Shown here piece after piece: positions 11,276-22,880 of a DNA stretch of 64,000 nucleotides. A program made the translations under genes and the position numbers. The stretch is taken from contig NZ_CALPBY010000001.1 in NCBI RefSeq assembly GCF_943181405.1, forward strand, positions 744,001-808,000. The letters are read 5' to 3'. The notes below the pieces were generated by a model. The model had not been told where the DNA came from. It did not search any database and was given only the letters and a program-made list of their open reading frames with translations. Source of the stretch: Cellulosimicrobium sp. Marseille-Q4280 (GTDB lineage Bacteria; Actinomycetota; Actinomycetes; Actinomycetales; Cellulomonadaceae). How positions within the stretch are numbered: position 1 is the stretch's first letter; every line of letters starts with the position of its first letter.

Positions 11276-12025
11276 TCACGGATCGCTTCGTGGTGACGGC
11301 GTGGCGGCGAGCACGAACGCCCCGAGGACGGGGATCCCGGCACGGGCGAGCGCCGTCTCGCACGCGGCGAGCGTCGCGCCGGTGGTGAGCACGTCGTCGA
11401 CCAGGAGGACCGACGGCGCGGCTCCCAGGGCGCGGCGCACCCGTGGCCCACGCGCGAGCTCCACGGCGCGGAGCCGGTCGCCGCGGGCGCGCGACCCGAG
11501 CCCTACCTGGTCTCGTGCCAGCCCCCGCTGGCCGAGGACGTGCACGGTGCGCGCCGGCGCTCCCAGCCCTGCGGCGAACGCGGCCGCGAGGCCCGCCACC
11601 GGGTCACGACCGCGCGTCCGGCGTGCGGCCCTGCTCGTGGGTGCGGCCGCGACGAGGACCGGTCCGGAGGCGAGGACCGGGCGCAGGCGCTCGCCCGCGC
11701 GCCGGGCCGCCGCGCGGAGCGGCGCGTCGAGGTCTGCACGACCGCGGTCCTTCCACGCCACGACGACGTCGCGCAGCCCGCCCGCGTAGCCGGCGAGCGC
11801 CCAGACCGGGAGCGGGTCGACGTCGTCGAGCCGGTCGAGGCGTGGCGCGGTGGCCTCGCACCGCCACGGCGGGGCGTCCAGCACGGCGAGGCAGTCCGCG
11901 CACCAGCGGACGTCCGGCGTGCGGCACCCGGGGCACACCACGGGGAGCGCGAGGCGTGCGACGTCGCGCACCCCGCGCACCAGGACGGCGGGGGCGGTCC
12001 GCTCTCGGTCGGGGCGGCTGCTCAT
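11276..12025 (-). CDS. ComF-family phosphoribosyltransferase-like protein
   Basis: 249 residues from ATG 12025. Near the N-terminus a paired-cysteine zinc ribbon reads CPGC...CADC (about residues 32-47). The C-terminal half is a type I phosphoribosyltransferase fold with the PRPP-binding signature VLLVDDVLTTGATL (about 209-222). Homologues are linked to DNA uptake in naturally competent bacteria, but most actinobacterial members have no tested role. It sits between lpqB and hpf, as Rv3242c does in mycobacteria, and is 100 bp downstream of the mtrAB-lpqB operon on the same strand. Confidence 0.9.
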   Translation of the reverse strand: MSSRPDRERTAPAVLVRGVRDVARLALPVVCPGCRTPDVRWCADCLAVLDAPPWRCEATAPRLDRLDDVDPLPVWALAGYAGGLRDVVVAWKDRGRADLDAPLRAAARRAGERLRPVLASGPVLVAAAPTSRAARRTRGRDPVAGLAAAFAAGLGAPARTVHVLGQRGLARDQVGLGSRARGDRLRAVELARGPRVRRALGAAPSVLLVDDVLTTGATLAACETALARAGIPVLGAFVLAATPSPRSDP

Positions 12026-12125
12026 CGCCGCATCGTCGCTGCTCAGGCCCGTCCGCGCGCCCTCATCCCGACGCCCTGTGGACGAGCCGAGATCTGCCGG
12101 GCCTGTGGACGGCCGGGACGACGCC

Positions 12126-13853
12126 TCAGCCCGGATAGGTCGGGAGCCGCACCTCGGTCGCGACCCGCGTCCACAGCGAGGAGGACCCCGCCGCGTACAG
12201 GCTCCCGTCGCTCGTGCCGAGCAGCATCGTGCCGATGCCCGTGCCCGAGGCGAGCGAGACCGCGCCCTCGAGCGGTGACGCCTTGCTCGTCGGACCGCCC
12301 ACGGGCACGAGGTGCACCAGCGGTGCGGTGTCGCCGATCGACCGTCCGAGCACGCCCAGCGTCGTCCGGTCGACCCACACCACCTGGGTCGCCGCGACGA
12401 TCGGCTGCCCGACCCGCACCGGCTCGGAGAGCTCGGTCGGCAGGCCGTCCTCGTCCCGCAGGATCCCCGCGACGTGGACCTGGAGCCCCGTCCCCGTCGC
12501 GCTCACGACGGCGATCCGCGCGCCGTCGGGCGCGACCCGGAGGGACATGACGGTCCGGCCGTCGAGCCACGGCGCGGCCACCTCCGAGACGGTTCCCTCG
12601 AGGTCGGCGACCCGGAGCGACCCCGGCTGCTCCTGCGGCCCGCTCCACACGAGGCCGAAGCGGTCGACGCTCGGCGCGAGGAGGTTCTCGCCGTCCATGA
12701 GGAGGACGGACTCGGTGTCCGCCGTGGGTGCCGTCACGAGCCGGCGAGACCCGTCGCGCACGACGAACGTCGCGTCGGACGACGACCCGGTGAACGCCAG
12801 CGCGGTCGGCTGCAGGCCCGTGAGCGGGGCGACGGTCTCCACGGGCTGGGTGGACCGGCCGACGATGCTCGTCACCTGGTCGCCTGCGAGGACGACGGGG
12901 TCGTTCGGGGTGGTCGCCGGCCGCGCCGTGGTCTCGTCCACGGCGGCGAGGGGCACCCCTTCGACCGTGATCTGCACCTCGCGCGGCGAGGGGTTCCCCA
13001 GCGACGCCCCGAGCTGGGCCACGAGCACGGCGCGGTCTTCCGCAGAGGTCCCGGACACGGCGTCCGTGAGCGGCACCTCGACGGGGCCGGCCGGGGCCGC
13101 GGTCACCGAGTCGATGCTCAACGCGGTCCCGTCGGGGACGACGGTCGTCACCGAGCCCGCGAGCCACGGGACGGGGCCGACCAGCGTCTCGCGCACCGCG
13201 AGCGTCTGCCAGTTCCGGCTCGGGAACCACCGGGCGTCGGGCACGAGGTAACGACGGTCGACCGTCGGGAAGTACAGGTCGGTCGCCCGGTACGTCTGCA
13301 CGAAGTTCGTCGCCGAGACCACGAGGCCGTCGTCCGTCGTGTCGACGCGCCACTGCCCCTCGTCGTCGCGCACGAGCCCGTACACGAGGTCGGTCGTCGT
13401 CCCGGGGACCTCCTCGGTGTACACCCCGTGGGCGTCGACGGTGCCCACGACGTCGGCGGCCGCGCGCACGGTCGCCACGCCCTCCTCGACGCGCGAGTCG
13501 TCGACCTCGAGCTCCGGCTCGGCGGCGAGCACGGCGACCTGCGCGAGCGGCGACCAGGTCGTGGCGGTCTCCGGCGTGAGGAACTGCGTGGCCACGTCGA
13601 ACGAGCCGGACGCGCCCTGGGCCTGCGCCGCGAGGAAGCCCCGCACGATCTGCTCGGGCAGCGCGTCCTCGCGCGGGGCGTCGGCGCGCACGAAGACCGG
13701 GCCGCGCTGGGACAGGACCGTCTCGCCGTCCATCACCGGACCCGACGTCGGGATGGACGCGCACGCCGCGACGGGTCCGACCACGAGCGCCGCGGCGAGG
13801 GCCGCGAGCGCCGCGCGCAGCGGCCTGCGCCGCGCGACCCGGGTCCCGCTCAT
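12126..13853 (-). CDS. lpqB: Lipoprotein LpqB, MtrAB accessory
   Basis: 575 residues from ATG 13853, overlapping the mtrB stop by four bases. A twin-Arg-like basic start and hydrophobic stretch end in the lipobox VAAC (about residue 27), giving a membrane-anchored lipoprotein. A GerMN-like domain lies near residues 50-220 and a beta-propeller-like region fills most of the rest. In mycobacteria LpqB interacts with the extracellular part of MtrB and affects MtrA phosphorylation and cell-wall functions (family knowledge). Operon position directly after mtrB supports the same role. Confidence 0.95.
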   Translation of the reverse strand: MSGTRVARRRPLRAALAALAAALVVGPVAACASIPTSGPVMDGETVLSQRGPVFVRADAPREDALPEQIVRGFLAAQAQGASGSFDVATQFLTPETATTWSPLAQVAVLAAEPELEVDDSRVEEGVATVRAAADVVGTVDAHGVYTEEVPGTTTDLVYGLVRDDEGQWRVDTTDDGLVVSATNFVQTYRATDLYFPTVDRRYLVPDARWFPSRNWQTLAVRETLVGPVPWLAGSVTTVVPDGTALSIDSVTAAPAGPVEVPLTDAVSGTSAEDRAVLVAQLGASLGNPSPREVQITVEGVPLAAVDETTARPATTPNDPVVLAGDQVTSIVGRSTQPVETVAPLTGLQPTALAFTGSSSDATFVVRDGSRRLVTAPTADTESVLLMDGENLLAPSVDRFGLVWSGPQEQPGSLRVADLEGTVSEVAAPWLDGRTVMSLRVAPDGARIAVVSATGTGLQVHVAGILRDEDGLPTELSEPVRVGQPIVAATQVVWVDRTTLGVLGRSIGDTAPLVHLVPVGGPTSKASPLEGAVSLASGTGIGTMLLGTSDGSLYAAGSSSLWTRVATEVRLPTYPG

Positions 13854-15706
13854 CGCCCGCCCTCCCGCACGGTGGAGCCGTGGTCTGCCGGTCCGGACGG
13901 TTCGTCCCGGCCGGTGTGCGCGGCGCGGTCGGGGAGCTCGGCAGGGCCGGGGACCGACGCCGGGAGCACCACGGGGATCCCTCCGGTGACCGACGGCAGG
14001 TCGGCGGGCCCGACGGTCCCGTCGACGTCCTCGACGACGGCGGCGTGCGCGCTCCACCCGCTGCCCAGACCCCGGTCGCCGGTCACCTCGGAGACCAGCG
14101 GGAGCGGCGAGGACTGGAGCCGGATGCCGGCACGGCGCGGCAGCGTGAGGCGGAAGCTCGCCCCGCGCGCGGGCCGTCCCCACGCCTCGAGCCAGCCGCC
14201 GTGCAGGTGGGCGTCCTCGAGCGAGATCGCGAGGCCGAGGCCGGTGCCGCCGGTCGTGCGGGCACGCGCGGGGTCGGCCCGCCAGAACCGGTCGAACACG
14301 TGCTGGACCTCGTCGGGCGTCATGCCCACGCCGTGGTCGCGCACGACCACCGCGATCGCGTGCCCGTCGCCCTGGACGGTGATCTCCACCGGCTTCTCCT
14401 CCGCGTGCTCGACCGCGTTGACGACCAGGTTGCGCACGATCCGCTCGACGCGCCGCGGGTCGACGTCGGCCGTGAGCCGCTCGTCGCCGAGGTGCACCGA
14501 GAGCCACACGCCCTTGCGCTCGGCGAGCGGTGCCGCATGGTCGACGGCGGCGCTGACGACGTCGCGCACGTCGCGGCGCTCGGCGTCGAGGACGGCCGCC
14601 CCCGCGTCGAACCGGGAGATCTCGAGGAGGTCGGCGAGGAGGTCCTCGAACCGGTCGAGCTGGGCCTGCAGGAGCTCCGTCGAGCGCCGCGAGACCGGGT
14701 CGAAGTCGTCGCGCGAGGAGTGCAGCACCTCCGACGCCATCCGGATCGTCGTGAGCGGGGTGCGCAGCTCGTGCGACACGTCGGACACGAAGCGACGCTG
14801 CAGCATCGACAGCTCCTCCATGCGCTCGATCTGCTCCTGGAGGCTGTGCGCCATCTCGTTGAACGTGCGCGCGAGCGAGGCCATCTCGTCGTGCCCCTTG
14901 ACGGGCAGCCGCTCGTCGAGGTGACCGTCGGCGAGACGCTCCGCGACCCGCGCGGCCTGACGCACCGGGACGACGGCCTGGCGCGTGACGAGCGCGGTGA
15001 TCCCGACGAGGAGGGCGAGCAGGACGAGCGCCCCGACGAGAAGGACCGACTGGAGGAAGGACAGCGTCTCCTGGTCCGCCTCGAGGTCGTAGAGGTAGTA
15101 GAGCTCGTAGGTCCCGCCGATCGGCACCTCGACCGTCGAGCCGACGACGACGCCCGGCACCACCGGCGACTCCGGGTCGCCCGGATCGCGCGGGATGGCC
15201 ACCGACTGCCGCTGCTGCCCGCCGTCCGCGGCGAGCGTCTGCTCCCGCATCTCGGGCGAGACGAGCCCGTCGAGCTGGTCGTTCGACGAGAGGTCGAGCA
15301 GCGCCCCGGACGTCTCGTCGTCCGCGCGCCACAGGAAGACCTCCCGCGACGCCGAGCCGCTGTACAGCAGCATCGAGTAGAGGTCGTACAGGAGCGACTG
15401 CGCCTCGGAGACGCTGGACGCCGGTGAGGCGTCGAGCGTGCGGCGGGCCTGCGCCGTGGACTGCGCGCTCTCGAGGTCGATCTCGGCCAGGCGGCGCTCG
15501 AACAGGCCGTCGCGCATCGAGTCCGACAGGTACGCGCCGAGGGCGGCCACCACGACGACGCCGACGACGAGCGCCGACGTGACGACCCGCAGCTGCATCG
15601 ACGAGCGCCACCGCCACACGGCGCGGCGCACAGCGGCCCGCAGCCGGAGCCGCAGCCGGGTCCACGCCCCGCGTCGCCGTGCACCCCTGCCGGCCGTCGT
15701 GCTCAC
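13850..15706 (-). CDS. mtrB: Sensor histidine kinase MtrB
   Basis: 618 residues from GTG 15706, overlapping the mtrA stop (GTGA). Two membrane segments (about residues 38-60 and 228-250) flank an extracellular sensor region of about 170 residues. A HAMP linker, then HisKA with [15 protein letters not shown] (phospho-accepting His), and an HATPase domain follow: [12 protein letters not shown] (N box), DHGVGM (G1) and [18 protein letters not shown] (G2). MtrB phosphorylates MtrA and coordinates cell division and peptidoglycan functions in actinobacteria. The C-terminal tail of about 80 residues past the kinase core is Pro/Ser-rich and probably unstructured. Confidence 0.96.
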   Translation of the reverse strand: MSTTAGRGARRRGAWTRLRLRLRAAVRRAVWRWRSSMQLRVVTSALVVGVVVVAALGAYLSDSMRDGLFERRLAEIDLESAQSTAQARRTLDASPASSVSEAQSLLYDLYSMLLYSGSASREVFLWRADDETSGALLDLSSNDQLDGLVSPEMREQTLAADGGQQRQSVAIPRDPGDPESPVVPGVVVGSTVEVPIGGTYELYYLYDLEADQETLSFLQSVLLVGALVLLALLVGITALVTRQAVVPVRQAARVAERLADGHLDERLPVKGHDEMASLARTFNEMAHSLQEQIERMEELSMLQRRFVSDVSHELRTPLTTIRMASEVLHSSRDDFDPVSRRSTELLQAQLDRFEDLLADLLEISRFDAGAAVLDAERRDVRDVVSAAVDHAAPLAERKGVWLSVHLGDERLTADVDPRRVERIVRNLVVNAVEHAEEKPVEITVQGDGHAIAVVVRDHGVGMTPDEVQHVFDRFWRADPARARTTGGTGLGLAISLEDAHLHGGWLEAWGRPARGASFRLTLPRRAGIRLQSSPLPLVSEVTGDRGLGSGWSAHAAVVEDVDGTVGPADLPSVTGGIPVVLPASVPGPAELPDRAAHTGRDEPSGPADHGSTVREGGR

Positions 15707-16386
15707 GTCCGCGCCGCGCCCGCCTTGTACCCGACGCCACGGACGGTGAGCACGATCTCCGGGTTCTCCGGGTCGTGCTCGATCTTCGACCGCAGACGCT
15801 GGACGTGGACGTTGACGAGGCGCGTGTCCGCGGCGTGCCGGTAGCCCCAGACCTTCTCGAGCAGGACCTCGCGCGTGAAGACCTGCCACGGCTTGCGCGC
15901 GAGGGCGACGAGCAGGTCGAACTCGAGGGGGGTGAGCGCGATGGCCTCTCCGCCGCGCAGCACCCGGTGCCCCGTGACGTCGATCTCGACGTCGCCGATG
16001 GCGAGGTGCTCCGGCGCGGGCTCGTCCGTGCGGCGCAGGCGCGCGCGGATGCGGGCCACGAGCTCCTTGGGCTTGAAGGGCTTCGAGATGTAGTCGTCCG
16101 CGCCCGACTCGAGCCCCAGCACGACGTCGACCGTGTCGCTCTTGGCCGTGAGCATGATGACGGGCACGCCCGACTCCGCCCGGATGAGCCGGCACACCTC
16201 GGTGCCGTCCTTGCCGGGAAGCATGAGGTCGAGCAGCACGAGGTCGGGCTGCGCGTTGCGGAACGCCTCCAGCGCGAGGTCTCCGTCCGCGCAGAAGACG
16301 GGCTCGAACCCCTCCGAGCGCAGGACGATGCCGATCATCTCGGCCAGGGCGGTGTCGTCGTCGACCACGAGCACGCGAACCTTCAT
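15703..16386 (-). CDS. mtrA: Response regulator MtrA
   Basis: 227 residues from ATG 16386; an in-frame GTG 6 bp upstream is an alternative. The OmpR-family receiver has acidic residues D9-D11, the phospho-acceptor D53 in [10 protein letters not shown], and the switch lysine in [12 protein letters not shown]-terminal winged-helix domain (about residues 130-224) ends in LTVRGVGYK. MtrA is a global regulator of division and cell-wall genes that is often essential in actinobacteria. Its order with mtrB and lpqB, all coupled by 4-base overlaps, matches mycobacteria and Streptomyces exactly. Confidence 0.97.
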   Translation of the reverse strand: MKVRVLVVDDDTALAEMIGIVLRSEGFEPVFCADGDLALEAFRNAQPDLVLLDLMLPGKDGTEVCRLIRAESGVPVIMLTAKSDTVDVVLGLESGADDYISKPFKPKELVARIRARLRRTDEPAPEHLAIGDVEIDVTGHRVLRGGEAIALTPLEFDLLVALARKPWQVFTREVLLEKVWGYRHAADTRLVNVHVQRLRSKIEHDPENPEIVLTVRGVGYKAGAART

Positions 16387-16456
16387 GCGCACATCTTGCC
16401 ATCGCGGGGCGTGGGTACCGGTGGGCGCGCCCCCGTCGTGGGTCGGGGGCCCGTAC

Positions 16457-16462
16457 TAGGGT
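16457..16462 (+). promoter_or_regulatory. Likely -10 of the MoxR-block operon
   Basis: TAGGGT in the divergent spacer between mtrA and the membrane-protein gene would give a leader of about 105 nt. That leader contains a direct repeat of CAGACGACG (16537 and 16548). No clear -35 is seen. Confidence 0.4.
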
Positions 16463-16575
16463 GGCCTCGCCAGCGGTGCCGTGTCGTCCCCGAGACGATC
16501 GAGCAGGACACGAGCGGACGACCGGCGAACGATGTGCAGACGACGTTCAGACGACGAGCGAGGACGACAGCCCCG

Positions 16576-17946
16576 ATGAGCACACCTGACGCCCCCGGCA
16601 CGCCGGACGGAGCGACGCCGGACGCACCGGACGCGCGAGGGGCCGCCTCCGGCTCGGACGCCACGCCCGCGCAGCCGTCCGGGTGGGGGACGCCGTCGTA
16701 CGGGCAGCCGGGATACGGCCCCGCGGCAGGTCCCGCGCCCGAACGGCCCCGGTACGGCCAGTACGGCCAGCAACCCGGCCAGCCCGAGCAGCAGCACGGA
16801 CAGGGCCAGTACGGACAGCAGGGTCAGTACGGGCAGCCGGCCCAGGGACAGCCGGCCCAGCACGGACAGCAGGGTCAGTACGGACAGCCGGCCCAGTACG
16901 GACAGCAGCAGTACGGACAGCCGGGCCAGTACGGGCAGCAGCAGTACGGGCAGGGTCAGTACGGGCAGCCCGGGTACGGCCCGCCCGCAGGGTTCGGTGG
17001 TGCCCCGTACGTCCCGCCCGCCTCGAAGCCGGGGATCGTCCCGCTGCGACCGCTGACGCTCGGCGAGATCTTCGACGGGTCGTTCGGCGCGATCCGCCAC
17101 AACCCGCGCGTCATGCTCGGCATGACGACGATCGTCGTCGTCGCCGCGACGATCGTGGGCGCGCTGATCGGCTACGCGTTCTCGGGCTACGTCGCGGACC
17201 TGTTCTTCGCCCTGCCCTCCGACGCCGGGCTCGGCGGGATGGAGTCGCAGTTCGCGACCCTCTACTCGACGCTCTTCGGGACGGGGATCACCACGGCGCT
17301 CGCGACGCCGATCGTCAGCGGCCTCCTCACCGTCTCCATCGGCCAGTCGGTCATCGGCCGCAGGGCGAGCGTCGGGGAGGTGTGGTCGCAGGTCGGGCGT
17401 CGCGCGTGGTTCCTCCTCGGGTTCACCCTGCTCCTCGGTCTGGCGTCGACCCTGCTCGTCACGGCGCTCGTGCTGCTCGCCGTCCTCGCATTCTCGGTCG
17501 ACCCGGCGCTCGGGGGCGTCTCGATCCTCCTCGCGATCCCCGCCTATCTCGTGCTCGTGGTGTGGGTCGGTGTGCGGACGGGGCTGGTGCCGCCCGCGCT
17601 CGCGCTCGAGGGGCAGCCGTTCTGGGCCACGGTCGCCCGCGTGTGGCGGCTCACGCGCGGGTCGTTCTGGCGCCTCTTCGGCATCTACCTGCTCGCCTAC
17701 GTCGCGATCTACGTCGTCACGCAGATCCTCATCACGCCGTTCAGCCTCGTCGGCGGGATCGCGCTGGGCGCCGGCCAGGTGTTCGTCGGCAACCTCGTCA
17801 TGACCCTCGGGATCGCGGTGTCGACGATCGCCCTGACCCTCTTCCTGGGCAGCGTCGTCGCCCTGCTCTACATCGACGTGCGCATGCGGCGCGAGGGCCT
17901 CGACGTCGAGCTCGCCGCGGCAGCGAGCGAGCAGCCCGCGGCATGA
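16576..17946 (+). CDS. Multi-pass membrane protein with Gln/Tyr/Gly-rich N-terminal tail
   Basis: 456 residues from ATG 16576. Residues ~30-150 are an extreme low-complexity tail of repeated YGQ and QPGQ-type units, probably disordered and cytoplasmic. Residues ~160-445 form about six membrane segments of the kind annotated as glycerophosphoryl diester phosphodiesterase membrane domain, although no phosphodiesterase catalytic domain is present. It opens an operon of five genes with 4-base overlaps. The same order (membrane protein, DUF4129, DUF4350, MoxR, DUF58) occurs at Rv3689-Rv3693 in M. tuberculosis. Biochemical role unknown. Confidence 0.88.
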   Translation: MSTPDAPGTPDGATPDAPDARGAASGSDATPAQPSGWGTPSYGQPGYGPAAGPAPERPRYGQYGQQPGQPEQQHGQGQYGQQGQYGQPAQGQPAQHGQQGQYGQPAQYGQQQYGQPGQYGQQQYGQGQYGQPGYGPPAGFGGAPYVPPASKPGIVPLRPLTLGEIFDGSFGAIRHNPRVMLGMTTIVVVAATIVGALIGYAFSGYVADLFFALPSDAGLGGMESQFATLYSTLFGTGITTALATPIVSGLLTVSIGQSVIGRRASVGEVWSQVGRRAWFLLGFTLLLGLASTLLVTALVLLAVLAFSVDPALGGVSILLAIPAYLVLVVWVGVRTGLVPPALALEGQPFWATVARVWRLTRGSFWRLFGIYLLAYVAIYVVTQILITPFSLVGGIALGAGQVFVGNLVMTLGIAVSTIALTLFLGSVVALLYIDVRMRREGLDVELAAAASEQPAA

Positions 17947-18614
17947 CCCTCACCCTGCTCTCCGCCGACGTCCCGGTGGAGCCCGGCGCCGAGGAGGCCC
18001 GACGCTGGGTCGTCGAGGAGCTCGCGAGACCGGAGTACAGCACGGACCCGTCCCTGCTGGCCCGCTTCCTCGAGTGGCTGGCCGGCCTGTTCGACGGCGC
18101 CCCGGCCCTGGACCTCTCCACGCCCTGGGTGGCGCTCGTCGTCGTCGCGGTCGTCCTCCTGGTCGCGGGGATCGCGTACCGGGTCGCGGGTCCCGTCCGC
18201 CTCTCCCGGCGACGCTCCACCTCGGCGGTCGTGCTCGAGGACGACACGCGCAGCGCCACCGAGCTGCGCGCCGCGGCCGACGCCGCCGCGGCGGCAGGGG
18301 ACTGGGCGACGGCCGTGCTCGAACGGTTCCGCGCCGTCGTGCGCTCGCTCGAGGAGCGCGCGCTCCTCGAACCGCGACCGGGCCGCACGGCGTGGGAGGC
18401 GGCGCAGGCCGCGGGCGAGCGCCTGCCCGACGTCGCTGCCGACCTCGGGCGTGGCGCCCACCTCTTCGACGACGTCTGCTACGGCAAGGTGGCCGTCGGC
18501 CGCGACGCCGACACGTTCCTGCGCGAGCTCGACGCGCGAGCCACCGCCGCCCGCCCGCTCGCGCGCGCGGAGCTCGCGGCGGCCGGTGCTGCCCCGGACG
18601 GGGGTGGCGCATGA
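17943..18614 (+). CDS. DUF4129-domain membrane protein
   Basis: 223 residues from ATG 17943, overlapping the previous stop (ATGA). The N-terminus has a short helical region, one membrane segment at about residues 60-83, and a soluble C-terminal DUF4129 domain (about 105-205) with [25 protein letters not shown] and [11 protein letters not shown]4129 proteins commonly accompany MoxR ATPases and DUF58 proteins and are thought to act at the membrane in substrate or chaperone assembly; no enzyme activity is known. Equivalent to Rv3690 by position. Confidence 0.88.
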   Translation: MTLTLLSADVPVEPGAEEARRWVVEELARPEYSTDPSLLARFLEWLAGLFDGAPALDLSTPWVALVVVAVVLLVAGIAYRVAGPVRLSRRRSTSAVVLEDDTRSATELRAAADAAAAAGDWATAVLERFRAVVRSLEERALLEPRPGRTAWEAAQAAGERLPDVAADLGRGAHLFDDVCYGKVAVGRDADTFLRELDARATAARPLARAELAAAGAAPDGGGA

Positions 18615-19872
18615 GCACGACGACGCCGCCACCTCCGACGACGGCCGCGGCTCCGGCCGACCCGACCCGTCTCGTGGCGACCGCGCACCTGCCGGTCGTG
18701 GGTGACGGCACCACGGGCGCCAGCCGGGCACGCCGCCGCTGGGCACGCGTCCGCTGGCCCGTCACGGTCCTCGTCGTCCTCCTGGCGCTCGCCGGTCTCT
18801 CCGCCGTCGCCCGCCCGACGACGTCGAGCACCCCGCTCGCACCCGACAACCCCGGCCCGGGCGGTGGCCGCGCCGTCGCCGAGGTGCTCCGTGATCGCGG
18901 CGTCGACGTGACGTACGTGCAGACCGTGGCCGACGCCGTCGCCGCGGCCGGCGACGACACGACGCTCCTCGTCGCGCAGAGCGACTTCCTCCTCGACGAG
19001 CAGGCCGACGCGCTCGTCGCGACCGCGGCAGACCTCGTGCTCGTCGCGCCGAACGAGTACCTCCTCTCGAGAGCGACCGGTGGAGCGGCAGAGCTCGTGT
19101 ACGACTGGCCCGACGGTTCCGTGGTGCGCGAGCCGCGGTGCGAGGACCCCGCGGCGCGTGCCGCCGGCGGGATCGGCTCGGACGGCGTCGGGTTCTCCCT
19201 GACCGGTGCGGGTGCCGGGGCGAGCACGGTCGTGTGCTTCCCGTCCCCCACCGACACGACCGCCGGGGCCTACCTCGTCCACGAGGCCGACGACCGCACC
19301 GTGCGCGCCGTGGACACCGGGTCCGTCCTGCGCAACGACACGGTGGCCGAGGAGGGGAACGCCGCGCTCGCCCTGTGGACGCTCGGTGCGGACGAGCGTC
19401 TCGTCTGGCTCGTCCCCGACCCGTTCGACACCACCCTGTCCGGCGGTGACGAGCAGCCCGCGCTCGCGCTGCCCCCGTGGACGGGGGTCGTCGCGCTCCA
19501 GCTCCTCGTCCTCGTGCTCGTCGTCGCGCTGTGGCGCGGCCGGCGGCTCGGCCCACTCGTCACCGAAGACCTCCCGGTCGTGGTGCGCGCGTCGGAGACG
19601 ACGCGGGGCCGCGGTCGGCTCTATCGCCGCGCCGGGTCCCGCGGGCACGCCGCCGCAGGACTGCGGGCGAGCGCGGCCGACCGGCTCGCCGGGCGCCTCG
19701 GCCTCCCCCGCTCCGCCGACGCGGCGTCCCTCGTCGACGCCGTCGCGCGCGCGACCGGGCGACCACCCGACCAGCTCGCCCACATCCTGTACGGACCCCC
19801 ACCCGCCGACGACGCGGCGCTGCTCGAGCTCGCGCGTCACCTTGACCAGATCGAGAGCGAGGTCTACCACTC

Positions 19873-19876
<4 letters not shown>
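18611..19876 (+). CDS. DUF4350-domain membrane protein
   Basis: 421 residues from ATG 18611, coupled to the preceding gene by four bases. A Pro/Thr-rich cytoplasmic tail precedes a membrane helix at about residues 50-70. The extracytoplasmic DUF4350 domain (about 80-300) contains PDNPGPGGGRAVAEVLRDRG, typical of this family's ThuA/GATase-like fold. A second membrane helix lies at about 300-322, followed by a cytoplasmic tail. It is a standard member of the MoxR operon (Rv3691-like). A role in envelope or metal-cofactor assembly is only inferred. Confidence 0.88.
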
Positions 19877-21084
<1,208 letters not shown>

Positions 21085-21094
21085 GGCGCTCGAC

Positions 21095-22387
21095 GTGGCC
21101 CTGACGTGGCGCGCCGTCGTGCTCGTGGCGATCGGCATCGTGCCCGTGCTGCTGTTCCCCGTGCCGGGCACGGTGCTCGTGTGGGCGCTGCTCGTCGTCG
21201 CCGTGTGCTCGGTCGACGTCGCGCTCGCCGCCTCGCCGCGGCGCGTCGCCATCGAGCGGCGCGTGCCGGGCTCGGTCCGGCTCACCGACCGCACGGCGTC
21301 GACCCTGACCCTGACCAACCTCGCACCGCGCCGACTGCGCGCGCTCGTGCGCGACGCGTGGCCGCCGTCCGCCGGGACGCAGGTCAACCGGCACGCGGTC
21401 GACCTGCCGCCCGGCGAGGCGACGCGCGCGGTGACGGTGCTGGTCCCGACGCGGCGCGGGGAGCGCGTGGCCGACCGCGTGACGATCCGCTCCTTCGGCC
21501 CGCTGCGGCTCGCGGCCCGCCAGGCATCGCTCCCGGTACCCGGGCGCCTGCGGGTCCTGCCCGAGTTCGCGTCCCGGCGCCACTTGCCGAGCCGCCTCGC
21601 ACGCCTGCGCGAGATGGACGGCCGTGCCGCCGTACAGGTGCGCGGCGAGGGCACCGAGTTCGACTCGCTGCGCGAGTACGTCATCGGCGACGACGTGCGC
21701 TCCATCGACTGGCGCGCGTCCGCGCGGGGCCGCGACATGGTGGTGCGCACCTGGCGACCCGAGCGCGACCGTCGCGTGCTGATCGTCGTCGACACCTCGC
21801 GGACGTCGGCCACGCGCCTCGGGGACGAACCTCGGCTCGACGCGAGCATCGAGGCGGCACTGCTCCTCGCGGCGCTCGCCGGACGCGCCGGCGACCGCGT
21901 CGAGCTCATCGCGTTCGACCGCACCGTCCGCGCCCGGGTCGCGGGGGCAGCGGGTCCGCGGCTCATGCCCGCGATGGCCGACGCCCTCGCGCCGCTCGAG
22001 CCCGCGCTCCTCGAGACCGACTGGCCGGGCCTCGTCGGCGCGGTGCACGAGCGGCTCTCCCAGCGGGCGCTCGTCGTGCTCCTGTCGACGCTCGACGCCG
22101 CTGCTGTCGAGACCGGTCTGCTGCCCGTCGTCGGACAGCTCACCGCGAAGCACCAGGTGGTCCTCGCCGCGGCGGGCGACCCGGAGGTCGCCGAGCTGCG
22201 CGCGGACCGGACCGGCACCACGGAGGTCTACGACGCCGCCGCCGCGGCACGCGGGGAGATCGAGCGCGCCGCCGTCACGACGGTCCTGCGGCAGCGCGGG
22301 GTCGAGGTCGTCGACGCGCTGCCCGACGAGCTCGCACCGCGGCTCGCCGACACCTACCTCGCGCTCAAGGCCGCCGGCCGCCTCTGA
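21095..22387 (+). CDS. DUF58-domain protein
   Basis: 430 residues from GTG 21095, 10 bp after moxR. Two membrane helices occupy about residues 8-45. The conserved DUF58 signature GEGTEFDSLREYVIGDDVRSID-W lies at about 182-206, followed by a von Willebrand A-like fold with VLIVVDTSRTSATR as a probable metal-ion site. DUF58 proteins are partners of MoxR ATPases. In M. tuberculosis the next gene would be the SpoIIM-like Rv3694c; here about 2 kb of extra DNA intervenes. Confidence 0.93.
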   Translation: MALTWRAVVLVAIGIVPVLLFPVPGTVLVWALLVVAVCSVDVALAASPRRVAIERRVPGSVRLTDRTASTLTLTNLAPRRLRALVRDAWPPSAGTQVNRHAVDLPPGEATRAVTVLVPTRRGERVADRVTIRSFGPLRLAARQASLPVPGRLRVLPEFASRRHLPSRLARLREMDGRAAVQVRGEGTEFDSLREYVIGDDVRSIDWRASARGRDMVVRTWRPERDRRVLIVVDTSRTSATRLGDEPRLDASIEAALLLAALAGRAGDRVELIAFDRTVRARVAGAAGPRLMPAMADALAPLEPALLETDWPGLVGAVHERLSQRALVVLLSTLDAAAVETGLLPVVGQLTAKHQVVLAAAGDPEVAELRADRTGTTEVYDAAAAARGEIERAAVTTVLRQRGVEVVDALPDELAPRLADTYLALKAAGRL

Positions 22388-22402
22388 CGTCGCCGCCCGC
22401 AG

Positions 22403-22507
22403 CGCGAAGTGGTACCCCGGTCGCGCGAAGTAGTACCCCGGTCGCGCGAAGTAGTACCCCGGTCGCGCGAAGTAGTACCGCGGTCGCGCGAAGTAGTACC
22501 GCGGTCA
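22403..22507 (+). repeat. Left array: five 21-bp direct repeats
   Basis: Units start at 22403, 22424, 22445, 22466 and 22487, exactly 21 bp apart. The shared core is CGCGAAGTAGTACC, ending CCGGTCG or GCGGTCG; unit 1 has GTGGTACC. The units are contiguous with no spacers. Twenty-one bp is two helical turns, so a bound protein would see every unit on one DNA face. Confidence 0.92.
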
Positions 22508-22531
22508 GGCCCGACGGCGAGTGGTCGCCCT

Positions 22532-22627
22532 GGGAGTCGGGGGGGTGGGCGCCGCGTCTACCATCCGCCGCTCGTTCCTCGCGGCTCCCGCCAGACCCAC
22601 CACGACGCGGCGCCCCCCGCCCCTCCC
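22532..22627 (+). repeat. Structured inverted-repeat element, copy 2
   Basis: The perfect 12-bp helix GGGCGCCGCGTC (22547-22558) pairs with GACGCGGCGCCC (22604-22615). It encloses TACCATCC, a 5-bp hairpin GCCGC/GCGGC with loop TCGTTCCTC (22567-22585), and TCCCGCCAGACCCACCAC (22586-22603). Weaker G/C-rich outer pairing runs to 22532 and 22627. Compared with copy 1 (10191-10298), one base of 35 differs in the unpaired segments. Both helices have changed in sequence and length on both sides together. It lies 144 bp after the DUF58 stop, on the same strand. Confidence 0.88.
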
Positions 22628-22688
22628 GGCATCGTCTCGCCCTGGCCATCGCTCGCCCGGCGCTGTCACGCTTCAGCGGCACCGGACC

Positions 22689-22848
22689 GGGGTACTACTT
22701 CGCGAGACCACGGGTCTCCCTCGCACACCGGTACTACTTCGCCTGACTGCGGTACTACCTCGCGCTACGGGGTACTACCTCGCGGTACCGGGGTGCTACT
22801 TCGCGGGACCACGGGTGCTACCTCGCGCTACCGGGGTACTCCCCGGCG
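22689..22848 (-). repeat. Right array: about eight degenerate inverted repeats
   Basis: The reverse complement of the left-array core, GGTACTACTTCGCG, recurs with variation at 22691, 22713 (degenerate), 22730, 22751, 22771, 22792, 22814 and 22835 (degenerate). Spacing is 17-22 bp, mostly 20-22. The array therefore faces the left one across about 180 bp. Confidence 0.85.
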
Positions 22849-22874
22849 GTCGGGGCCGCGTCGGTGCCACGGGG

Positions 22875-22880
22875 TAGGGT
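22875..22880 (+). promoter_or_regulatory. Likely -10 for the small membrane protein gene
   Basis: TAGGGT lies 35 bp before the GTG at 22916. A start about 7 nt downstream would leave a leader of about 28 nt that includes AGGAG. Confidence 0.45.

Noticed and set aside
22403-22848. CRISPR array
   Set aside because: Units are only 21 bp and contiguous, with no unique spacers, no leader and no cas genes in the window.
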